Below, piece after piece: positions 53,538-64,000 of a DNA stretch of 64,000 nucleotides. The stretch is from contig CM033401.1 of the NCBI GenBank assembly GCA_019426215.1, forward strand, positions 22,945,134-23,009,133. Direction: 5' to 3'. The notes beneath the pieces were generated by a model. The model was not told where the DNA came from. It saw nothing but the letters and a program-made list of their open reading frames with translations, and did no database searches. Both the position numbers and the translations under genes were made by a program. Source of the stretch: Buddleja alternifolia. Taxonomy: Eukaryota > Streptophyta > Magnoliopsida > Lamiales > Scrophulariaceae. Each line of letters opens with the position of its first letter. Position 1 is the first letter of the stretch.

Positions 53538-56500
53538 GGGTTTTTAATTAGAATAATACAAAAAAATAGAAAAATTCTTAAAATAATATAATTTTAAAAT
53601 TGTTATATTTTTAATATAAAATGACATTTGGTATGTCGTCTTCACCATTAATTTACTTTTTTTTAAAATGAAAATTAGAAGACGACATGCCAAATGTCGT
53701 CTTCAATTTTCTTTTTTTTTTTTTGTTTATTTTCAAAAATTGAAGACGACATTTGGCATGTCGTCTTCAATTTTCGTTTTTTCTTTTTTATTTTAGTAAA
53801 TTGAAGACTACATTTGGCATGTTGTATTCAATTTTTTTTTTTTTTTAATTTCCGAATATAGAAGCCGACATTTGACATGTCATCTTCTAATTTTTATTTT
53901 TTTTATTTTGAAAAATTGAAGACGAAATGTTTTTAATTACGGATTAATAACTTTTTCCTTGTTTTCAGCTCATTTTTCTCCCTTTTTCGTGCATTTTTAG
54001 GTTTCGATTTGAACATATAAATTGTAGATTTCCATTTAAATTTTGTAACCCCACAAGAATGGGATCATTTCGATGCCCGGTTGAAGAAATACGATAAAGC
54101 AAAAGAACAACATTTGAGCATATTCTTAAATTTTGTAACCCCACAAGAATGGGATCATTTCGATGCCCGGTTGAAGAAATACGACAAAGCGAAGGAGCAA
54201 CATTTGAGCATATTCTTAAAGAAAATAATGATTTTTTCCTTATTTACGGGTCAATTTTTTTCCTTTTTCGTGCATTTTTAGGTTTCGACTTGAACATATA
54301 AATTGTAGACTTTCATATGAACTTGTAACGCCACAAGAATGGGATCATTTCAATGCCCGGTTGAAGAAATACTACAAAGCGAAAGAGCAACATTTGAGCA
54401 TTTTCTTAGAGAAAATAATGACTTTTTCTTTATTTACGAGTCAGTTTTCTCCCTTTTTCGTGCATTTTTAGGTTTCAACTTGAACAAAAATTGTAGACTT
54501 TCATATGAACCTTGTAACGCCACAAGAATGGGATCATTTCGATGCCCGGTTGAAAAAATACGACAAAGCGATAGAGCAACATTTAAGCCTTTTCTTAAAG
54601 AAAATAATGACTTTTTCCTTATTTACGGCTCAGTTTTATCCCTTTTTCGTGCATTTTTTGGTTTTGACTTGAACATATAAATTGTAGACTTTCATATAAA
54701 CTTTACAACGCCACCAGAATGGGATCATTTTGATGCACAGTTGAAAAAATACGATAAAGCAACTTTTGAGCATTTTTTTAAAGAAACTAATGACTTTTTC
54801 CTTGTTTTCGGCTCATTTTTCTCCCTTTTTTGTGCATTTTTAGGTTTCGACTTAAACATATAAATTGTAGCCATTCATATAAACTTTGCAACTGCACAAG
54901 AATGGGATCATTTTGATGCTCGGTTGAAGAAATACGATCAAGCAAGTTTTTAGCATTTTTGTTAAAGAAAATAACGATTTTTTCATTGTTTTCGGCTCAT
55001 TTTTCTCCCTTTTTCGTGCATTTTTAGGTTTTGACTCGAACATATAAATTGTAGACTTTCATATAAAATTTGTAACGCCACAAAAATGGGATCATTTCGA
55101 TGCCCGGTTCAAGAAATACTATAAAGCCACATTTGAGCATTTTTTAAAAGAAAATAATGACTTTTTCCTTGTTTTCGGCTCATTTTTCTCCCTTTTTGTG
55201 CATTTTTAGGTTTTGACTTAAACAGATAAATTGTAGTCTTTCATATAAACTTTGTAACACCACAAGAATGGGAACATTTCGATGCCTGGTTGAAGAAATA
55301 CGATAAAGCAAGATTTGAGCATTTTTTTAAAGAAAATAACTATTTTTTCTTTGTTTTCGGCTCATTTTTCTCCCTTTTTTGTGCATTTTTAGATTTCGAC
55401 TTGAACATATAAATTGTAGACTTCATATAAACTTTGCAACGCCACAAGAATGGGATCATTTCGATGCCCGGTTGAAGAAATACGATAAAGCAACATTTGA
55501 GCCTTTTTTAAAGAAAATAATGACTTTTTCCTTATTTTCGGCTCATTTTTCTCCCTTTTTCGTGCATTTTTAGGTTTTCATTTGAACATATAAATTGTAG
55601 ACTTTCATATGAACTTTGTAACGCCATAAGAATGGGATCATTTCGATGCCCGGTTGATGAAATACGATAAAGCAATATTCGAGCATTTGAACAATGAAAA
55701 TGCTACATTTGAGCATTCAAATATTGCTGAAATGTAGCATTTTCATTGTTCAAATGCTCAACAATGAAAATGCTACATTTGAGCATTCAAATATTGCTTT
55801 ATCGTATTTCTTCAACTGAGCATCGAAAATGATCCCATTCTTGTGGCATTGCAAAGTTATATGAAAGGCTACAATTTATATATTCACGTCGAAACCTAAA
55901 AATACACGAAAAATGGAAAAAAATGAGCCGAAAACAAGGAAAAAATTATTATTTTCTTTAAAAACATGTTCAAATCTTGCTTTATCGTATTTCTTCAACC
56001 GGACATCGAAATGATCCCATTCTTGTGGCGTTGCAAAGTTTACATGAATGGCTACAATTTATATGTTTAAGTCAAAACCTAAAAATGCACAAAAAAGGGA
56101 GAAAAATGAGTCGAAAACAAGGAAAAAGTCATTATTTTCTTTAAAAAAATGCTCAAAAGTTGCTTTATCGTATTTCTTCAACCGGGCATCGAAATGATCC
56201 CATTTTTGTGGCGTTGCAAAGTTTATATGAAAGTCTACAATTTATATGTTCGAGTCGAAACCTAAAAATGCACGAAAAAGGAAGAAAACTGACTCGTAAA
56301 TAAGGAAAAAGTCATTATTTTTTTTAACAAAATGCTCAAATGTTGCTCTTTCGCTTTGTCATATTTCTTCAACCGGACATCGAAATGATCTCATTCTTAT
56401 GGCGTTATAAAGTTAATATGAAAGTTTATAATTTATATGTTCAGGTCCAAACCTAAAAATTCACGAAAGTGAGAAAACTGACTTGTGAATAAGGAAAAAG

Positions 56501-57121
56501 TCATTATTTTCTTTAAGAAAATGCTCAAATGTTGCTCTTTCTCTTTGTCATATTTCTTCAACCGGGTATCGAAATGATCCCATTCTTCTAGGGTTACAAA
56601 GTTTATATGAAAATTTACAATTTATATGTTCAAGTCAAAACCTAAAAATGCACGAAAAAGGGAGAAAAATGAGCCGAAAATAAGAAAAAAATTATTAATC
56701 CGTACTTAAAAAAAATGAAAATTGAAGACAACATTTAACATGTCTGTCTTCAATTTTCCAAAATAAAAAAAAATTGAAAATTAGAAGACGACATGTCATA
56801 TTCGGAAATAAAAAAAATAAAAAAGAAAAAGAAAATTGAAGACGACATGCCAGATGTCGTCTTCAATTTACTAAAATAAATAAATAAAAAAATTGACATT
56901 TACTAAAATAAAAAAATAAAAAAATTGACATTTACTAAAATAAATAAATAAAAAAATTGAAGACGACATGCTAAATGTCGTCTTCAATTTTTGAAAAAAA
57001 AAAAGAAAATTAATGGTGAAGACGACATACCAAGTGTCGTTTTATATTAAAAATATAACGATTTTAAAATTATATTATTTTGAGAATTTTTCTTTTTTGT
57101 ATTATTCTAATAAAAAAACCC
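53538..57121. mobile_element. Non-autonomous MULE, 3.6 kb, with satellite-filled inverted arms
   Basis: The 10-bp direct repeat GTATATTTTT flanks the element (53528-53537 and 57122-57131). The ends GGGTTTTTAATTAGAATAAT and its complement begin inverted repeats that can be followed for well over 100 bp, then through subterminal GAAGACGACAT...ATGTCGTCTTC palindromes (53620-53940 and 56715-57040) and into opposed satellite arrays. Long inverted repeats and a 10-bp TSD are MULE hallmarks. There is no transposase. The whole element is close to one large palindrome centred near 55735. Confidence 0.9.
53940..56690. repeat. About 185-bp satellite in two opposed arrays inside the MULE
   Basis: AATGGGATCATTTCGATGC marks units at about 54058, 54147, 54339, 54527, 54717, 54900, 55086, 55268, 55449 and 55630 (plus orientation, the first interval short). 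Its complement marks units at about 55822, 56004, 56187, 56370 and 56560. Spacing is 181-192 bp. The switch lies at 55680-55800, where GAACAATGAAAATGCTACAT and its complement are interleaved. Open frames such as 54339-54680 run over two units but are repeat-derived. Confidence 0.9.
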
Positions 57122-57131
57122 GTATATTTTT

Positions 57132-57679
57132 AGCAGAGATGAAGGGAAATTTCATTAAAAGAGATATCATGCATACACTGACAGATATTTTTTGCAGTTT
57201 TTTTGTTTAGTTATATCTTTGTTACTGTGTTACTATGACATATTAAGTTCTTCACTATTTAGGAAAAAACACTATCAGGTGGTTTTTTTTTGTTAATTAC
57301 TTTGTAATTTCACAATTTTGAAACTTTTAGAAAATATGGAAACTTGAAAATATTTAGTTTTCTTATTGTTTATATTAAATTTATATATTCAAACTTTACT
57401 TTTTCATATATTTTTCACATTTTTGAATCTTTATATTTTAATGCTTTTATTTAACTCTCACATTGATTTGTTCGTATTTTGAGTTACCATGTAAATTTTT
57501 GATTTTCAAAATAAAATGAATGTTTTTTTATTTCTCATTGGCCGCAATGACTCAATCATTTCAATCCTAGACTTAGTTTATCCAATCACATTGGTCAAAA
57601 TTTAGTCTGATCATCTGCTTAAGGATTCATTTTTCAGGGTTTATTTACTTATTTAATAATGGGAAAATTGTATCTATTA
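57132..57679. other. Intergenic DNA
   Basis: AT-rich. I see nothing in it. Confidence 0.5.
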
Positions 57680-59060
57680 TTTGAGGTGTTGCCTAATTAC
57701 AAGTGTTAACACCCGTAACAACACGATATCGACAAATAATATAGAGTAAGTAAGATCGTCTCCACAGGGAAGGTTATCAAGTACCAAACAAATTTTATCC
57801 TATTATTTACACTATTGATTTGCAAGATTTAAGATTTTAACTAATTAAAAACAGAAATAAATAATAACAAAATTTATAAACAATAATTCGATAAATGGAA
57901 AGCCTAGGGATTAAGACTTCATCAAGGTATTTTTATGGATTATGAACATCATTGGATTGTAAATTCTTGCATTCATTAAAGACCCGAATTTCCTTAATTA
58001 CATGGATACTCTCCCGAGATCTCCATGAGTACCCAACTAAACTCGTTCTCGTCACTCCCATGATCAATAACTAATCTAGATGAATCCATTAATTTTCATG
58101 AAATTCGTTAGCTAGCCTCATGCACAATTACTAATATCTCTATTGAGTAATTTAAACACGTATCAAATCTGAACTAATGAATTAATTCACCTCCCGGTAC
58201 TTCTCAATTCATCTTAAATCATGTATTTGGTGGCCAATTATCTACAAGCATTAAACCCTCATTGATAGATTAATTAAAGCAAGAAATATCCCAATGAAAA
58301 TCAACAATCCATAATAATACTCAAGACTACATCTTAAACCCTAGAAAATTATTTAGCTACACATAATTAAACAAGAAGAAGAAATAATTTTCATAAAACT
58401 AAGAATTCTCATGTTTAACAATGGTGGAAAATAATAAGAACAATTGGGAAAGAAGAAAAACTCAAGAAAAACCAAGAAGAATCCTTATGTTGATGGAAAG
58501 AATCAAGATTTCTCTTTCTTCTCTTCAATGGCTTCCTTTTCTTTCTCTCCAAGTTTCTCTCTTTTCTTTCTCTCTCCCAAAATAACGTCTTCTATCCTCA
58601 AAGAATCTAAAAACTCCCTTATTTTTCTGACTTCTTCTATTTATATAGGAATTCTAATTACAAAAAGCCCAACAAAAGAAACAAAATCCGAGCCCAACCA
58701 GAAATTCTGATTTCTGCGCGCTGCACAGTGGTGCCGAATATTGGCACCACTGTGCCAATTCTGCTGTCCATTTTTTTTTCTTTACTTTTTCTTCAACTCA
58801 ACTCTTTTCGTTTGGACTCTTCTTTGCTCCTCTTTAAGTCTCTTAGTTGAGTTCTTCACTTTGCTTAGAAATTCCTTCATTTACTCGCCAAATCAATCGT
58901 CCTTTGCCTATAAAAGCATTTAAACGACTTAGAAGCCAAAATACGCAATTACAAATAAAAACAACTAAAAAGATCAACTCAAGGTATGAATTCAAGACAA
59001 ATGTGAGATAAAAACATACTAAATCAATGTTACTTTTAAAACCTAACAACAAGAAATACC
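57680..59060. mobile_element. Unclassified transposon remnant
   Basis: AACACCCGTAACAACACGAT followed by AAGATCGTCTCCACAGGGAA (57710-57771) is text I have met in many plant repeats. It continues through a conserved-looking AT-rich region to GCGCGCTGCACAGTGGTGCC, where CACAGTGGTGCC and GGCACCACTGTG form a palindrome (58726-58757). It ends with TATAAAAGCATTTAAACGAC-type text near 58910-59040. No LTR, TSD or protein could be assigned. Confidence 0.4.
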
Positions 59061-60008
59061 AAGTTTTTTATTAATTTTATGTAACACCCTGTTGATTCAT
59101 TTAATGATGTAAAGTTGGACGGAAAATGTTCATTGAAGTTCATGCCCCTAATTGAATGTAAAATGATGTTCATAATCATGTCCCTAAATGTAAAAGAAAA
59201 AAAGAAAAACACAAAAAGAATTAAAAACAAAACAAAACAAAATGTCAATGATGGTCATGCCGCTTTTACCTCTAAACCATGCCCATTTCAAAACCAAATT
59301 TGAACTTCAAAATAAAAAACAAAAGGGAAGAAATAGGCATTGCGACATGATGGGGGGGGGGGGGGAGTGATGGGGAGCGTTGGGGATGGTAAGCACAACG
59401 GTAATGGTTTGCGAAGAGGATGCAAGTGGTGTGGTGGGATGTCGATGGCGGCGATGGTGGTTCACAAACACCACAAGAAAAGAATTCCTCTCCCCTTTCT
59501 CTCTCCTAGCCATCGCCTACTGTAGAAGAAGGAGGAAGATTTTTTCCATCAAGTTATTCCGGAGAGACGATTTAGAGGCAGCACACTTGGACTGCTTGGA
59601 TCAATTATCTTTCAGCCGAAGATTTTTCGCAAAGATTTAAAGAAGCCAAATTCGTAGGATTTGTCAACCACTTCGCGACAACGCGTAATAATTATTAAAC
59701 CCTATCGTACATACATGAGAATTAACCCTGGGATTGATCCTGGAAGAGAAAATCCAATTTTTTTTTTAAATTCACGTTTTTCCGCTGCGTTTGGTTGATT
59801 TTCCGCAACAATGTGACAGTAGAAATAGTTCGGAGCCGTTTTGTATTTAACCATTTATTTGAAATCCAAACACCCATTCTTCTCACGATACCCAATATAT
59901 CACCCAACTAAAATCTTTGCGGCCTACAAAATATCCATGTGAAACTCATTTCTCAAAAGTACTAATAGCTGCCGAATTCTGCTTCAACTTCGTTTTATAA
60001 TATACATA
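59061..60008. other. Intergenic DNA
   Basis: A run of 14 G lies at 59352-59365. Short open frames around 59340-59640 lack recognisable protein features. A T-run is at 59757-59766. Confidence 0.45.
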
Positions 60009-60013
60009 TACAT

Positions 60014-61002
60014 TGTTGGAAAATAGGTAAGACTGAGTATTCTGCATGAGTTGAGGATCGCTCTTTTCTTAAGATTTTATTTACCCCCTTTACTGCTAGA
60101 GTTACAGCAAATAAGTCTCCCAAGATAAAACAGGCAAGTATTCAAAAGCAGTATAAGAATACCCTTGAACTTGCACCAATAGAGAAAAAGTGTATTTCTG
60201 TATATGCAGATATTCTTCGAATGATTCAAGGGATTTATTACTTATAGACTTAGATAGGCCATTCAGAACGATTGTGTTTCTTCATTGAATAGCTACATTC
60301 AAGTCGTGACTGTTCATTTCTAATGTTACATGTCATTGAATAGACACATTCAAGTCAGAGGTGACTCTTCGTCTCTAACAGTCACATTCCAGATGAAACG
60401 ATAAGGCAACTCGACTTGGCTTATGCTAAGTTTGATATAACATTTCCCAATAGGTCACTAGACTTGACTCAAGCTGAGTTCAGTACTTGACTCAACTTTC
60501 AGTGAGTAGAGTCAAATTCAGTTAAGTACTTAACTCTCAGTAAGTCGAGTCAAGTTCAGTTAAGTCCTTGACTTAACTCTCAGTAGACTCACCTCAAAGT
60601 GAGTTTCAGTGCTCAACACAATTGTTCTAAGTAAACTTCCAGCAAAAAGCTAGACCACGACCACCGACGGCACGTGCGCACACAGGCCACGGCCCGACCC
60701 GCCCGAACCCAACCGGCCCCGGCTGTGGTTCGTGGATCATGGCGCGGTCGTGGTGTGGTGCGGTACATCGCACCGGGAGTGGGTGATTCCTCCATTACCT
60801 TTTGCTTATCAATTTAAGTCTTTAAGGAAGTAAATGAATTATAAATACATTTATACTTCCTTAACTTTCCCACGTAGGATATGAAACTTTTCATATTCCC
60901 ACAAAGACAAAAGGTCTATTAATGACCATAGGTATTCCCCTTTCCTTGTCTTTCCAATGTGGGATGCTCCCCAACATTATCATGAATACGAAAATTCCAA
61001 CA
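60014..61002. mobile_element. Solo LTR, Copia-like, 989 bp
   Basis: Starts TGTTGGAAAATAGG and ends AATTCCAACA, so the ends TGTTGGAA/TTCCAACA are an 8-bp inverted repeat. The 5-bp TACAT lies on both sides (60009-60013 and 61003-61007). No internal region or second LTR is present, so recombination between two LTRs has removed the rest. It contains repeats of GAGTCAAGTTCAGTTAAGT type (60440-60600) and a GC-rich block (60650-60785). Confidence 0.85.
60650..60785. repeat. GC-rich block inside the solo LTR
   Basis: About 135 bp reads CGACCACCGACGGCACGTGC to CACCGGGAGTGGGTG, far richer in G+C than its AT-rich surroundings. The abrupt edges suggest an island within the LTR or inserted DNA. Confidence 0.55.
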
Positions 61003-61007
61003 TACAT

Positions 61008-61856
61008 GAGTGAGAGAGATAAACACTAAGACAAAAAGCAAATGTCTCCTTTGACTTTTTGGAGGGAATACGAAAAGTGGATTTGTAAACTATCTATTCC
61101 CAAACTACCGCTCTCTTATTAAAATGAATAAATAATATTATTATTTATGTTTTACAACCAAGCTTTCCTAAATAACATTTTACATTTTATATCTATTAAT
61201 TCTCCTAAACTAACGCGCATGCATACATGGAAATGTAGTACAAACTGGGAGTATATATGATTAACTTAAGAAAAGATTTACCAAATATATGATTTTTTGT
61301 TCTTTTACCAAATAAGATGATTGAGTATATATATAAATAAAAGGAATTAAGGGTAAAACATTAAATATCAATTTAAGGGCATTATAACTCAATAGTTACT
61401 TTCTTTTTAAAGTAAGGAGCAATTTTTTTGGAACAAATAAAAGTGAAAATATTGATGTTCTTTTTGAGATGAATGGAGTAGAATCCAAATCTATCTTCGT
61501 TCAACAGATTTCTTTGTTTTGTGGTTTTACCACAAATTCACGTTTCTCCATATTTGGTCGATCTAAATTAATTAAGGACACTCAACAAAGCTAACATTTG
61601 TTTGTATCTTTCGGAACAGGAATTTAGGTCGGTTCTCCAACTCTCTTCGTTAATATTCAAACTCAGGACATGTCGAACTATTCATAAGGTACCAATGTTA
61701 CTATTGAGCTATTGACTCGTTCATTCTAACGTATATGGGAAGTCCAATTGTATTGTATGAAGAAACTTAAAGTTCAATTTGTGCATAAGACAACAAGATG
61801 AGCATATCTTCTATAAGAATGAAAGAAATAAAAATTACTAAGAAAAAAAACAATTG
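61008..61856. other. Intergenic DNA
   Basis: AT-rich, no gene or clear repeat seen. Confidence 0.5.
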
Positions 61857-62295
61857 GCTTTGTTTGGATGTGTTTTCATTTCATTTTCAACCGTCATTTT
61901 CTAAAATATATGGGGGAATGAGTTTTTTTATTTTTGTATGAGAAACGTAAAAAAAATAGGTGTGTTTGGCTGTGTTTTTAAAAATGGTTGAAATTGGTGA
62001 TTGTGATGTGTGAAATGATTGAAAAGTAATGATTAGATAAATAGTGTTGGATTTAAAAATTTAAAGAAAAGGAGAGAGAAAGGTTTAAAAAATTGAAAGC
62101 AGATGAGAGAGAAAAGTGATAAAAAGAAATTGTGAGATGAGTGATGTGAAATGTAATTTTAAAGAAATGATTGAAATTTATTGAGAATGTAAAAATATGA
62201 ATATTTTCAGTTAAAAACAGTATAAAGTGTGTATTTTCATTCTCAGATGAAAATGAAAATAAAAAACGTGTTTTGAAAACACAAACAAACAAAAA
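61857..62295. mobile_element. MITE-like inverted repeat
   Basis: TTGTTTGGATGTGTTTTCAT at the left pairs with AAAACACAAACAAACAA at the right, about 435 bp apart. The GTTTGG/GTGTTTT style of end is typical of plant hAT-type MITEs. No TSD was defined. Confidence 0.5.
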
Positions 62296-63057
62296 GTTAC
62301 TCTCTTATTCATAGCAATCCTAAATTGTACGAGGACATTTGATTTTGACATCGCACCAAAGTTACTCTCTTATTCAATTATGCATGGAAAGTCTTTAGTG
62401 CAATTTTTACATATCCTTCTATTCTCATTATCCTATATAATGGTGGAATTCTAATCAAATTTTTTCTTTTACAATTTTGTCGCTTGAGTTAGGCTTCATG
62501 GACCTGATTCGACTTATTGTATTAAGCGTAATAAGAACACTACGGCCTTGTTTGTTTATATTTTCAAATTTCATTTTCAATATCCTAGATCACAAAATCC
62601 TAAGGGCCTGTTTGTTTGTACTTTCAACGTTAGATTTTTATTTTCACTCTCATTTGAAAATAAAAGTACAGTTAACATCATTATCAACAGAAAATAGATT
62701 TATTTTCATTTTCACTTTCTCTCACATCTCCTTCTAAATTTCTATTTTTTCGGCAACAATTGTAGTGCTATAGTGGAATAAAATATATAGTATTAACCTT
62801 CATAGGCTTATTGATATTTTAAGAACAATTTTGAGTATTTTTAATGCTTTTTTGGGGTCAATTTTTATCACTTTTACTTATAAGTATATTTAATCAATAT
62901 AATATTATCTATCATTTTATATATATTATAGACATAATTTTTACTTTTAACTAACTCATTTGAATTAATTCTGGTAACCACGTTGTCATTTATTATAAAA
63001 TATAGTTATCAAATTAAATATCAAATATATGGACTTTGGAGTTTCTCCAATTATTAT
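62296..63057. other. Intergenic DNA with a MITE-like end
   Basis: CTTGTTTGTTTATATTTTCA (62546-62565) and GGCCTGTTTGTTTGTACTTTC (62605-62625) are two related direct words resembling MITE ends. Otherwise AT-rich, with no gene. Confidence 0.4.
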
Positions 63058-63620
63058 TAGGGAAAATTACTAAAATTCCCATAAAATAAATTTTTGTATC
63101 CAAAAAATCCAAGAAAATATTTTTCAATCTTCAAAACTCATTCTACAAATTCTTCACTCCAAATAACCCAAAAGTTAGAATTAACAATTTTTTAAACTAA
63201 ATTACCCTTCATTTATAAAGTTAAGAATTGATGAACTGATTTTTTATCTGAATTTTATTATTTGAAAATTTGAAAATTGATACATCATTTTAATTTTTTA
63301 CTATTAAGTATTTTAATATTTGTATATAATTTATTTTTTATTTTAGATTAAAAATCTAAAAATTTAAGATAAAAATCATCATTAGTATCTATTATCAATT
63401 TAAATTTCTAATTCTAAATAAAATTCTGTACGAAACTCCAATTGATTGATTTTTAGTCTAGAAGGCTAAGGACAATTAAGTCAATAAATTTATTAGCCCT
63501 AAATGTTGGGGGTTTTGGAAAGAAAAGTTGGTGAAATGGGTTTTTTGGATTGAAAAAAAAATCTCATGAATTTTTTGGATACAAAAAATTATTTTAGGGG
63601 GGCTATTACATGAATTATCT
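63058..63620. mobile_element. Inverted-repeat element, MULE- or MITE-like
   Basis: The left end has AATTTTTGTATCCAAAAAAT and TTTTTCAATCTTCAAAACTC. The right, on the minus strand, has AATTTTTTGTATCCAAAAAA and TTTTTTTTCAATCCAAAAAA, forming inverted repeats of about 60-80 bp. The outer bases are diverged and no TSD is certain. Confidence 0.55.
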
Positions 63621-64000
63621 GATTCGCAACGACTATAATAGAGAATTGTTGAATCGTCTATTTTTATGAAAGTGACAATATAGAATCAACTTGATTTTAA
63701 GACTGTTATTCGAAATCTTGATGAATACTAGATTTTTTTCAAAAAAAATATCAATTAAAGTGAAGATTGAGGAGTTTGTACAAACCACAAAGCATTGTGT
63801 CAAGGGTTTAGTTGAATAATTTTGAGCATGTTTTCCTCGCCTCTCAAAAATGTGTAACTATGTACTAATGCCACGTAAATGTAATAGAAAGATTAAAGAA
63901 ATAATCCACATGAATTCAAGGAGTAAAATATGATTAACCCTAAAATCTATCTTTGTCATTTGATAAGTGGGGTAATTTACTTGTTAAAGTGGCATATACT
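63621..64000. other. Intergenic DNA to the window end
   Basis: AT-rich, with nothing recognisable. Confidence 0.5.

Noticed and set aside
60613..60795. Minus-strand open frame of 60 codons with Arg/Thr/Pro
   Set aside because: It coincides with the GC-rich block of the solo LTR and has no start context or homology pattern.

Overview
This is a nuclear window from a flowering plant, very probably a eudicot. The evidence is phase-0 introns, plant-only protein families (PPR, F-box/LRR, an ETR2/EIN4-type ethylene receptor, DUF1985-Ulp1), plant transposon families and a stretch of CCCTAAA telomere-type repeat. The species cannot be fixed from the sequence. It is a gene-poor, transposon-dominated region: I find no clearly intact conserved host gene, and most open frames come from mobile DNA.

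Layout. 1-1609: the 3' end of a plus-strand Tat-lineage Ty3/gypsy element with an antisense ORF remnant. 2841-10820: a clean nested insertion, a 185-bp tRNA-derived SINE with a 12-bp target duplication (TSD) split by a 7.8-kb minus-strand Tat element (549-bp LTRs, 5-bp TSD, two RNase H domains, broken by stops). 11104-12405: a non-autonomous Mutator-like element (MULE) with long inverted repeats and a 10-bp TSD. 13075-13392: a Copia-type LTR plus initiator-Met primer site. 16724-24503: a mosaic of a 1.35-kb near-perfect palindrome, a broken PPR gene fragment, two opposed arms of a 22-bp TGACGTA minisatellite joined across telomere-type repeats, and a 178-bp tandem repeat. 25536-28256: an ethylene-receptor pseudogene with five in-frame stops and frameshifts.

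29430-38191: a block tied together by one dispersed repeat family (core ACCGGTATAAGC). It carries a two-exon gene of unknown function, an F-box/LRR-like gene and a five-exon DUF1985/coiled-coil/Ulp1 protease gene of the type spread by MULEs. 39527-41468: a LINE fragment between long direct repeats. 42523-43779: a CACTA-like end with arrays of perfect palindromes. 44251-51559: a nearly full-length but degraded endogenous pararetrovirus (Caulimoviridae) on the minus strand, with promoter, poly(A) signal, primer site and six coding regions. 53528-57131: a 3.6-kb MULE with a 10-bp TSD whose interior is a 185-bp satellite folded into opposed arms. 57680-59060: an unclassified transposon remnant. 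60009-61007: a 989-bp solo LTR with a 5-bp TSD. The last 3 kb is AT-rich with MITE-like inverted repeats.

How it fits together. Elements have repeatedly inserted into one another (SINE then Tat; satellite array then MITE). Several families independently show the same architecture, long inverted arms filled with tandem repeats, which would give hairpin transcripts and 24-nt or 21/22-nt siRNAs. The gene-like content (PPR, F-box, Ulp1, ethylene receptor) is either carried by transposons or decayed. Boundaries given as approximate were read by eye.
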